Of a DNA stretch of 64,000 nucleotides, positions 1-11,700 are shown piece by piece; position 1 is the stretch's first letter, and the number at the start of each line of letters is the position of its first letter. A model generated the notes under the pieces. It did not search any database and was not told where the DNA came from. It saw only the letters and a list, made by a program, of their open reading frames with translations. Origin of the DNA: Bolinopsis microptera (Eukaryota; Ctenophora; Tentaculata; Lobata; Bolinopsidae); NCBI RefSeq assembly GCF_026151205.1, contig NC_087083.1:14996280-15060279 (forward strand), read 5' to 3'. A program made the translations under genes and the position numbers.

Positions 1-94
1 ATAAACCCGGTGAAAAATATTATTTCGCACTGAATATCATGAATATTTTGTAGTGAATATGTACCATAGAATATTTTGTACTGTACTGGAGTAG

Positions 95-720
95 AGAGAG
101 GGAGAGAGAGAGGGAGAGAGAGAGGGAGGGAGGGAGGGAGGGAGGGAGGGAGGGAGGGAGGGAGGGAGGGAGGGAGGGAGGGAGGGAGGGAGGGAGGGAG
201 GGAGGGAGGGAGGGAGGGAGGGAGGGAGGGAGGGAGGGAGGGAGGGAGGGAGGGAGGGAGGGAGGGAGGGAGGGAGGGAGGGAGGGAGGGAGAGAGGGAG
301 GGAGGGGGGAGAGAGGGAGGTAGGTAGGGAGAGAGAGAGGGAGGGAGGGAGGGAGGGAGGGAGGGAGGGAGGGAGGGAGGGAGGGAGGGAGGGAGGGAGG
401 GAGAGAGGGAGGGAGGGAGGGAGGGAGGGAGGGAGGGAGGGAGGGAAGGGGGGAGGGAGGGAGGGAGGGAGGGAGGGAGGGAGGGAGGGAGGGAGGGAGA
501 GAGGGAGGGAGGGAGGGAGGGAAGGGGGGAGGGAGGGAGGGAGGGAGGGAGGGAGGGAGGGAGGGAGGGAGGGAGAGAGGGAGGGAGGGAGGGAGGGAGG
601 GAGGGAGGGAGGGAAGGGGGGAGGGAGGGAGGGAGGGAGGGAGGGAGGGAGGGAGGGAGGGAAGGGGGGAGGGAGGGAGGGAGGGAGGGAGGGAGGGAGG
701 GAGGGAGGGAGGGAGGGAGG
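95..720. repeat. (GGGA)n purine microsatellite
   Basis: About 625 bp of almost pure GGGA tetranucleotide with scattered GA and GGGG interruptions. It lies in a calpain intron upstream of the exon at 1218. The repeat has no stop codons, so open frames through it mean nothing. G-rich homopurine DNA of this kind can form triplex or quadruplex structures, and its assembled length may be unreliable. Confidence 0.97.
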
Positions 721-1217
721 AAAATTATCGCTATGATGCTATTTCGTAGATATGATCTAATTTAAAAGATAATATTATGATGTAATTTAGAAGATATCAT
801 CTAATTTAGGACGGTCAGAACAAGTTTTACAAAGCAAATTACACCCAAGCTACCTCAAAACAATAAGCTTTATTGTCTCTACACAGTGATTTTATTGGTT
901 AAAACATAATCACGTGCCTTCAATACTGTGTTTTGATTGGTCGACTCTACACACTACACACGTCACTCTCCATATATCGTTCTGTAGTATCTCTATGATG
1001 AACAATGGACATCTAGATCAGATCAATATTGACATTGTTCTGATCTTTCTTATAACATCACAATGTAACTTCAGTTGTTTAACTTTACACGCTCCAAATT
1101 TAGAGTTAGAAATGATGAATTCTTTTATGAAGTATATATAAACATGATAGGACTGTATGAGTCCATTTTGAAGTACGTATGACGTATGTGTGTTTGTAAA
1201 TAAGATTTTGTTTTCAG
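721..1217. other. calpain intron sequence
   Basis: AT-rich sequence between the GGGA tract and the acceptor (ttttgttttcag) of the first calpain exon in the window. I see no gene or recognisable element in it. Confidence 0.6.
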
Positions 1218-2672
1218 TTGGAGGTTCCCGGTCATGGTTTGGCTCGTTTGATAAAGCTAAGGAATCCTTGGGGACAAAAGGAATGGCAAGGAGACTGGAG
1301 GGACGAGTAAGTTATTTTCTGTATCTTTAGGGACGAGTAAGTTATTTCCTGTATTTTTTAGAGACAGTAGTTGGTAAAGTTAAGGTGACCTTTCGTGGAA
1401 AGCATGTTTTTTATTTCATTGAACGGAGTGTAATTTGTAAAAATGTTTGGACTAGTAGCTATTGGTGGACATACTGATGATGTTGTTCAGAAGGAAGCAC
1501 AGCCGAACCTATTAAACCTGTTAAAGTACCGTTAAATTTGGTCCAGGAAACTTGAATTTAAGAAGGTAGAAATGTTATGGACTTGATGGAAGGCGCGGAG
1601 ATGTATGGTGTGGCGCGCATTAGTATTATTGACGCGCGTTTCGGGGCTCAAATAATTTAATCGGATTAGATCAAAATAAACGTATTAGCTACCTTACTCG
1701 GGATTATTATGACCGGGATAAAGTGGTGGGTTTAGGGTAATTTCGCCATATTTTTCCCGAACCACATTTTCACCGGTCGTTAATAAACCCGCCTACTCAG
1801 CTTTTAGGGTTCCCAAGGTGTATGGGTGCTCATATTTTAATCGTTGTCTTATATTCACTAAAGAAGACTATTGGGACACTTGTTCAGTGGCGTAACGAAG
1901 GGCCCTGCTGACCCTGCTGTGCAGGGGGGCGCCGTCTTAGGGGGGCGCCAAATCGTCGTTTGAATGTGGGACAATTTCGAAAACTTAACTAAAGTATGTA
2001 AAATCCGGATTGGAGTATTATTTATGAGTCGCATTGTTGTAACACTAGATACATACCTACACACTTCACATCATGCACCTGTTCACCGTTGTAGCACTCC
2101 ATGCTTCTGTATCATGTGTAGTATATTTAGTAGTAGTTTTAGGAATGTACAATATTTACTATAAAAGTTTGTCGTCGTATAAATTAGTTTTGTTATGAAT
2201 TTTGTTATGACTTTTTTGTATCGAATTTTTGGATAAAGTTGATTGATTAAAAATAAATTAATGTACACAAATTTTGCCTCAGATATATGTTTTTTACGTT
2301 TTGAATTTTTAACACTTGTTTTTAGATCATGAATACGATGTAGTTACATTGAAACGTCGAGTAATCTCCTTTCCCTAATAAGAGCATTTTTACTTGTCGC
2401 AACAACCGGGATAAAGATAATTTTACCCAGAATACATTAACTAAAGTACTAGCAAAACTGCGCGTTTTGCTCTAGATACACACTTTTTTAGAGATTTTAC
2501 CGGCGTATCCTCTTAAATCACCTAATTTGTTCAATTTTAGGGAGGGGCACCAAAAGGGGAGGGGGCGCCAACAGGGGGGCGCCTTTTCGGCAGGGGGGCG
2601 CCAACAGGCAACGTTACGCCACTGCACTTGTTGTAGGTTTTTCGACTTCATTTGGCTAAAATTGCAAAAATT

Positions 2673-2704
<32 letters not shown>

Positions 2705-5700
2705 AACCCGCGATGGGGTGGCATGTGCCTCAATAAAAATATTACAATCATTTATTATTATATCAATGTATCATTAAATATTTCAAAAATATCAATAACG
2801 TATGGTTGATCCTTCACACTTGGTAAAATATATAAAAATAAAGTTAATCTACACTAAAGAATAAATAATCTATATTATATAAATCAACAATATTAACTCC
2901 CCATCTTCATGTAGTCATTTATCAAAGCGGTAGAAATCCAAGTAATTTTAGTACGCGGTGCGCAAGGAATTTTGTTTTTTTTTAAATGTGTAGGCAAGAT
3001 AAGCCTAAGTGTGGCAGTGAAAATTGAAAAATAAGTTGCAGAATAAATTGCAGTGACTGACTGTCAAATGCATTATCGCAGTTCATTTATTTGACTGCAC
3101 AGTGCACTAACGTTTAGGATTCTTACAGCTGTTATATTTTGCTAATATTTTGTTTAAAAGTTGTAAAGGACAAAGTTCTTGTCCGTCCACGAAAGGTTTT
3201 CTAGGTCAAGTTTTTGTTTGTCCAGTAAGTAACGTACAATGTTGTCCTTGTATGAATTAATAAACTTATCTTGTAACTTAGGTACGTTGAAGGGAAGGAT
3301 TTTGTTTATTTCGTTTATCGTGTTGTTATATAATCGTGGTCCTACGTTAGAGATGCTATAATCGGTGATCCGTAATCTGTTGAACTTAATTTCAAAATAC
3401 TTTGGATTTCTCCTTTCCGTTTGTATAAGCGGTGATTTTTCAAATATACTACAGATACTCGATGGTGCTACTCCCATATAAACCTTGTGCATCAAAGTTA
3501 GACAGCTTTTAGCAATGAGATTAGGAAGAGCCAAAATTCCTATTTTGTTGAAGATGGATTTTGTGTGAGATGGTAGTTTACGTTTTTCTTTGTCGTAAAA
3601 ATAGTTATGATATTCTGAATCAGTGGCGCGAATAGCTTTCTTTTGAGCAGAGAATAAAGACTGAATGGAATTTAAAGATTTAGTACCCCAAACAGTAGCG
3701 CAGTAATACAGGTGAGATTGAATTAAACTATTGTATAGCATTTTTTGAGCTTTATTCGGAATGGAACTTTTAAGTTTCATCATTACGCCTGCATTTCTGG
3801 ATATTTTAGTCTTTAACTGTTTAATGTGCTGGCTCCAGCTAAGTTTTGAGTCAATAATGACACCTAAAAATCGTTCATGTTCACTTTTCACTAGTCGCTG
3901 TCCTTCTATACTAATATTTATATCCTCTGGTAATCTGTTAGTGAATATCATGTATTTAGTTTTTCCTACATTAAGTTTAAGACCGTTGTTTTTAACCCAT
4001 GTCTGTACAGTATTTAATACTCTGTTTGCACGCATGTTCAGTTCAGTGTACGTGTCGGCAGAAACGATGATGTTTGCATCATCAGCGAAGAAAATATAAT
4101 GGGCTATATCGCTTACATTTGCAAGGTCGTTTATGTAAATAATGAACAATATAGGACCAAGAATGGACCCTTGAGGAACTCCATGTTCCAATCCCATTTT
4201 TTCTGAACTGCAACCGTTAACGTGAACATACTGTTTCCGGTTAGTTAGATAAGACTCAAACCAGGATAAGCTAAGGCCTCTTACACCATAGTGCTCCAGC
4301 TTATGTAGCAGTATCTCACTGTCTACTAGGTCAAACGCCTTGGAGAAGTCAAGAAGCAGTAATGCTGACACTTGCTTCCTTTCTAGAGCTTTATGTATGT
4401 TAAACTGAGCTTCAAGCAACGCATGTTCACAACTGTGACCCGATCTAAAACCAAATTGCGACGCATATAGAATATTACGTGATTTTAGGTGCTTTACTAA
4501 ACGTGCATGCATTATTTTTTCGAATATCTTTGAGAAGCAGGACAAAAGTGAGATTGGTCTGTAGTTTGTAATTTCGCTGCGCGATCCTCCTTTATGGAGT
4601 GGGATAACCTTAGCAAGTTTGAGCTTTTCGGGGAATACTCCTTCGTGAAGGGAGTGTGAGATCAGGTGATTAACTACTGGAGACAGCACATTGCAAACCT
4701 TTTTAAGAGGCTGTATATTCATATCTGAAGTCGATTTGTTCTTAAGATCATGTATGATTTCAGCAATTTCGGAGGGCGAGGAGTCCTCCAGCTCCATATC
4801 AAAATCACATCGACTTGATTGGGGAAGAGAATGTCCTACTGATCCTGCTGCCTGCACCGCGAACCAGATTGTTTTCGCTCTTTAGGTTCTCAGCTATATT
4901 AGTAAAATAATCATTAAAACTGTCAGCTATATCTTGTGAGTCGGTTATAACTCTATTTTTATAGTTAATCTTACTTATTTTTATTTTTTCTTTTGATTTC
5001 TTGTTTAATATTTGATTAATCATTTGCCATTGTAATTTGCTATTGCTCGCATGCTTTTTAAAATATGATGCGTAATACTTCTTTTTCGCAATATCTACTT
5101 GTTTTTCAACAAACTTTTTCATATGCTTATAAGTTTTTTCATTTTTTTCAGTAGGCTCTTTAACAAAGGATTTATATAGTTGGTTCTTTCGATTGCATGC
5201 ACATTGAAGCCAATCTAATATCCACGGTTTAGAGTTTTTTCTGTGGTTTGATTTTTTCTTTTTAACTGGAAAACACTCATTATAGACTTCTTCATATTTA
5301 GTGTGAAAAGCTTCAAATTTTGTATTTGTCCCGTCAACGTTGTGTAAAAAATTCCAATCAATAGACGCTATTTTCTCCTCAAAACGAGCGATTTTCTCTT
5401 CATTTATTACTCGGTTTGATGATTCACAAGTTTCATTTTTCAATTTATTTCCTATTCTATTAGTGTCGAGAAGTATGCCGGTAAATGTGGCAAGGTGATC
5501 AGATAGCGATTCAGTTATAATGCCTGACTTTGTTATAGCATGGCATTGGTTTACGAAAATGTGATCAATAAGTGTAGCACTGTGACAAGTAATACGAGTT
5601 GGTCGTGATATCGTTGGTGCGAATCCATACTCTGCAAAAATATCAACATATTTAGTAGTATGGTCATTTACGCCGTATTCTAATAGATTAATATTGGTAT

Positions 5701-8700
5701 CACCTAGAAATAATACGTTTTTGTTGCTATGTCGCGCCAAATCTTTTAGGGTGTTTTCCAATTTTTCTAAGTAACTGGGGACATTACCACTGGGAGACCG
5801 ATACATATTGCATAGTATGACGTTTTTGTGGCCATTTTGAGCTATCTCTATTAACTGAAATTCGCCAACGTTTGGATCATCTCTATAAGATAATTCAGAT
5901 CGTGCAGTGACATCAGATAATTCACAGAGATTCTTGTTTACATAGGTTACTAGACCACCGCCCTTACCAGAGTCCCTTGCGGGAGCCTGAATAAAGGGGG
6001 GATGAAAGCCTTCTAACTCTAATTCTTTTCCTTGAAATGACATACTTACAACCGTGCAGTTTGTTTCGTTGAAACACAGAACATCAAATTTTAGGTGCTG
6101 TTCAATTTCATCACGTATATTAGAGATTGCTTTGCTCAAAGATCGAATGTTAAGAGATTGAACTTTAAATTCATAAGGCCTACTCGTGTTGATTTGCCGT
6201 GGTTCGTAGTATTTACAGCTATTTAGTACATCTGAGCAGTTATCCCATGGATTAAAGTTTAAGTCATTGTTTTCTTCAAAAGTATTACCTATATAATTAG
6301 AGTCATGGTTTCTATGGTATGGGTTAAATTTTGCGCTATTCTCGTAATTACCGTGTACGGTGTATAATTGTCTAGGTGATACCTCGAAACCAGGAAACAA
6401 TTCACGTGTGCAGCTTTTGCATCCTAACTCGCCCGCTGAGCATTTATTGTGCGAATAAGCGTCGCATATCCAGCAAACCGCCATTTTTGATTTGTTTCCT
6501 AGCTTTTTACAAGTTTTGCAACTCACCCTGGCAAAACTTACTTTAGATTTAGCTTTTGTTTCTGTACTACAGGGTATGTAAGTGTTACACGAATTTTCAT
6601 TAGTTAGAGTGGTAATATCAGTATTAGTAAACGGAAATATGTCAGTAGTACATGCCAAACAATACCAGTTTATGAAACTATTGTCTAATTTCATTCGATT
6701 TACGTCATTTGGTTCAAGATTAGCACATTTACGATGAAAAATACCGTTACAAAGGCTGCATTTTAGCGGATCTTTACGTTCTAAACATTTTTTAGAACAT
6801 AATCTACATCTACAAGACTCTTTGCACATCTTTAATTTGCAAAGTATAACTATAGATTACTGGTTATATGATATACGATAGATTACTGATTATCAATATA
6901 AAATTAAAGATCTAAAGAGATTTAATTTTATACAGGAACTGTGGGTCAAGAAAACGGGTTAAGTTTTATGTTTGACTCCTAGTTCCAAAATCAGTCAAAA
7001 TCTGTAAAGGTTAAATAATTGATTAAATAGTTAAAATATTTAAATATAAATACACTGAATTTACTCCAGTAATTCTACGCTTGTGTTGTGTTGAAATTAG
7101 TTCGGTCCGGATTTATGTTGTTGTTATCTGCAATTTTGCTTATAACCGGTTCAGATAAGATAAGAAAGAGTAAAAAACCGTTTAAAATTTACTGTGATAC
7201 ATTTACCATGGTCTATAAGCCATCGCAATAAAAAATAATTTATGATTAGAAAAGAAAAAAGAAGATAAGGGACTTGCTGTTTTTTGAAAAATTTGAACTT
7301 AGGTACTTTCTGTGAACGTTACTATACGTTTAGCTTTGAAAAATTAAATTTGTTCAAAATTGTGTTGTAAACGATTATGTATTCGCGACGAAAAATTTGA
7401 TTTAAGAATTTCTACTGCATTGGCAAAAGAGATCGGAACTCATCCCTTAAAGGCCACACCTCTTCGATTACTGTCGGTCTTCGCCTGGCCAGTTCAATGA
7501 TGCAGTCCAAGAGACGCGAAACGATCCCTTTCTTGGCTGCTAAGGTTAGATGAATACCGTTCCCATTTGGATCTAGTATAGTGCACCTTTTCCTCACCAG
7601 CTCAAAGCATATTTGATGCGAGTCAAACATCAATAGATTTTCAACCTTCGTGGTTAAAATAAATAAAGACTCGTTAAACCTACGAATTTCTGGATTTAGC
7701 CAGTGATAAGTGGTTAGTGTTATGGAGTTAAAGATGAATGTGGTGTTTGGGTATCTCTCACAATAAGTACGCAGATCATTCGCCACGACATCAAACAACG
7801 AGTAAGAACGGTGATTATACCTGGACAAATCGTTGATGCCTGCCGAAATCACCACGTAACTCATGTGAGGGAATAGGTGCTCAAACTTGTGAAGATCGGT
7901 GATTTTGTACATTGTCTCCTTGGTGCATGGCAAGTGAGTAGGAAACAAGCTGACGGGTGTGGTTGAATGAATTGAATCCGTCAATAGCAGAACACGTTCC
8001 GTTGGAATCGGAGTCGGGTCTGTTTCTGGTCTACTAGATTGGCGGATTGGTGGTATATGCTGTGGTGTGGTGGGAGCTGAGAGTCTGCGAAAAGTTAGTG
8101 ATAGTCTCTCGCCTTGTGCTGTGGGATCTGCTTTAATACCATGTTCCTAAAAGTCCTGGGAGGACCTTGACATGCAATAAGTCTGCCCGTGTTTGAGGTG
8201 TATGGATTGTGTCGTGAGAGGTCCTATTTTGCTGCGGAAGTCAATTGTTCGGGTAGCACCGAGACTGACTGTGATTATGTTACTGGGATTGACGATGCAA
8301 GCTTCGTTGTCACTGTGCATGGGAATTGAAGATTTACCGTTCTCATAACGAGTAAGAAGGCAAGTTATGTTGTCTGTGGTGAATGTTGGGTCTTCTGTGT
8401 GATGAGCGATTGAGTCTATGATTTCAAGGAGTGGGTGATTCGTGGGAATATCAAGTGGTTTCACCTTTTTGCCCAATTCTTGTCATATATCCTTATTGTC
8501 AAATTTGATTTAAATAGGCCAATTTTTAATTTCTTAGGTATTGACTATCTCTACATAATGAAATAGGACTCAAAGTAAAAGTAACAGTTAAATTAAAACT
8601 TGAATTAATTAAAACTGATGAAAGGGATGATCCAGATGAAGATAACGAAGATGATTACAACTTATTGGAAGACTAAACAGCTCTCCCTTTATCTTAATAT

Positions 8701-11700
8701 CGATCTGGTTGTTACGCTTCAAATGTTAAAAATTATTTTCCATCTAGTTTGATTAACCACGAGTCATTATTTCTGTCTACTTTCAACAATTATTGATAAT
8801 TCGACTTGTTTCACAAGTTTTAGCAATGCGAAAATTTCTAAACTTGCTTATCTCTAATAAGGAAATTTACATCTGAGACAAAATTTTTGAATCTAAAATT
8901 GAAAGGTTGGACACCGGTAAAATGGCGACCGGGAAAATGTGGTGGGTTTTGAGCAATTTCGCCATATTTTTCCCGAACCATATTTTAACCGGTCGTTAAT
9001 AAACCCGTCGTAATAATCCCGAGTAAGGTAGGCTGATTTGATTTTGGTATCAAACAAATAATTTCCGTGATCCAACGGACCTAGTATCATTCACTAATTA
9101 ATAAATATGATTTTAATTGCTGTGGAATTGTCTTGATTTGATTTTACATAATATTGTAATGTGTAGCTGAAACCTAATTTTTGGATGTTGTTTGTTTGTT
9201 TGTTTATAGAACCCGTCCCCAATCTCGTATCGGAAAATGACTAAACTCAATTCTGAGTGTGAATACGGGTGGTACCTGCAAGGTACATCCTTTTTGGATA
9301 CAAAGTAATTTAAACTCACTACCCAATAATTAACACTTACAACCCCTCAGCGACCCAAAGTGGGGCCAACTCACAGAAGACCAGAGGAAAGAACTCGACC
9401 TAACAATTGAAAATGACGGTGAATTCTGGATGAGTTTCGACGATTACCTGAGCATTTTCACTCACACCACAGTGTGCAGAGTTGTGAACCTCTGTAAATC
9501 TGACGAGTTTTGGGTTTTGGAGGAGAGAAAGGGGATGTGGCAGAAGGACGTTAGTGACGGTGGATGTGTAAACTTCAAGGTAATTAGTTAATCAAAAACA
9601 ACATATTATGTGAACAGTCGCTTCCGCATGTTTTTTTTTCAGAAGTAATAGGCTCTCTACTGTACGCTAGGTTAACACACAACAGTGACTGGCACTAAAC
9701 TCTAAACTCTAAACTATAAAGTACCCTGTTAATTTCCCCTCGCAGGATACCTTCCTATCGAAGAACCACCACTATCAGTTTGAGATCCTAGAAGCAGACG
9801 ACGAAACTGTACAAGTGATGTTGTGCCAGAAAGATGTTCGTATTGATGACACCACCAATATTACCATTGGTTTTTCCATCTTCAAGGTATGTCCTGGTTC
9901 AGACCCTGGTCATTAGAAACACCCCTAAAAAGTTTTTTTGTTGACAAAAAAATTAAAACTTCTGTAATTCCATTTCTGTTTTAGTTACGCATTTGATTTT
10001 TGGTATGCGTATAGAAAATCGATTCGGCTTTACAATGAGATGTCCGGCGACCTCCATTGCGATGGAAACTGCATTGCAATGAAAACTGCGATAAAAAGCC
10101 GTGCATATAACATAAAAACGTGCGCGATGTCCTCCTCCTCTTATCTCCCTCTCCTCCTCCTCTTATCTCCCTCTCCTCCTCCTCTTATCTCCCTCTCCTC
10201 CTCCTCTTATCTCCCTCTCCTCCTCCTATTATCTCCCTCTCCTCCTCCTCTTATCTCACTCTCCTCCTCCTCTTATCTCACTCTTATCTCCTCCTCCAGG
10301 TGGCTGATAACAACAAGTACAGGATGACGAGGTTCACCAAACACATCGCCAGTACCAAATACCTCAACACTCGACAGGTAAAAAGTTCGGCTGTATTATA
10401 GCGGCGGTTATTAAGTTGCTGTCACAGCTCTCTATTGGCTTTTACGGCTGTATAGCGGTTTTTACGGCTGTATAGTGTATACTCTATATAGCGGAAAAAA
10501 CACAGGAACTTATCCGTTTTTTGAGTTACTGTGTTTCTTCTGGACATGATAAATGAAGAATAGCTTGATGTAAATGTACGGACATATTTTGTTGCAAAAT
10601 CCTCTGGAGTGAAAACATTACAGTGGTGTACTTTTCCTATAACATGGAGATTAGTGAATTGTTAAATGATGGTATTACCATATATTATGGTCGTGTCATC
10701 ATGGTAACTATTCCTTGCACAGGTGTTCAAGCGACTGGAACTGGAAGTAGGAACTTACGTGATTGTACCAACAACCTTCAAACCCAACACTGAAGGACAC
10801 TTTCTTCTCCGTCTCTTCAGTGAGGACGAAGCAAACCTCAAGTTAGTATCCTGTTTTTCAGGGTAATCTTAACTGCACGATGGACGATGCTCAAAGACAT
10901 AATGTTTTTTCTTACACACCCTCGAGATTTACCATACTTTGTATAAACTTAACGTGTAGATGAGGTTGTGATCTCTTTGTATTAGAGACAGAACTGGGAG
11001 ACTTGACCTCAGTTTTAGTAAAATGTGTGCGACATGTAATAACTTCCCGTAGTTAAGCAGTATTTGAGGGGGTGTTCGTAAGTAACATCCCCTTTCTTCC
11101 CTTCAAGGTTTTGTAGATCAAGTGAGTCCTGTTTTGTAGAGTCATGTAATAATGTCGCTATGTTATTATTATAATTAAGGCATAATTGTGATAATTAAAG
11201 CATAATAAATGTTTCAGTATTTATGTGACTGTGAAATGTTTTTTACAGTTTTTATTCACCCGTGTTTTGCGCTCCAGTGATGTCTTAATTAGGGTTACCG
11301 AATAGTTTGGAAATTGTTCGGATTAGGAGAATATATTCGTTAACGAATATCTGATATTTGATTATTCGGTAAGTTTATTGGATAATAAGTTAATTTGATA
11401 ATAAGTTAATTGGATAATAAGTTAATTGGATAATAAGTTAATTGGATAATAAGTTAATTGGATAATAAGTTAATTGGATAATAAGTTAATTGGATAATAA
11501 GTTAATTAGATAATAACTTAATTGGATAATAGGTTAATTGTATAATAGGACAATTGGATAATAACTTAATTAGATAATAGGTTAATTGTATAATAAGTTA
11601 ATTGGATACTAAGTTAATTGGATAATAAGTTAATTGGATAATAAGTTAATTGGATAATAACTTAATTATATAATAGGTTAATTGTATAATAGGTTAATTG

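Larger units (their letters stand above)
3110..6850 (-). mobile_element. non-LTR retrotransposon (CR1/Jockey-like LINE), nearly complete
   Basis: Two overlapping minus-strand open frames (4805-6829 and 3154-4857) together encode PHD-like zinc fingers, an apurinic-type endonuclease and a reverse transcriptase. It sits antisense in a calpain intron. One frame break near 4855-4885 separates endonuclease from RT; both frames are otherwise open, so the copy looks young. The exact element ends were not found. Confidence 0.88.

Noticed and set aside
76-327. 83-codon Gly/Arg/Glu open frame
   Set aside because: Translation of the GGGA microsatellite.
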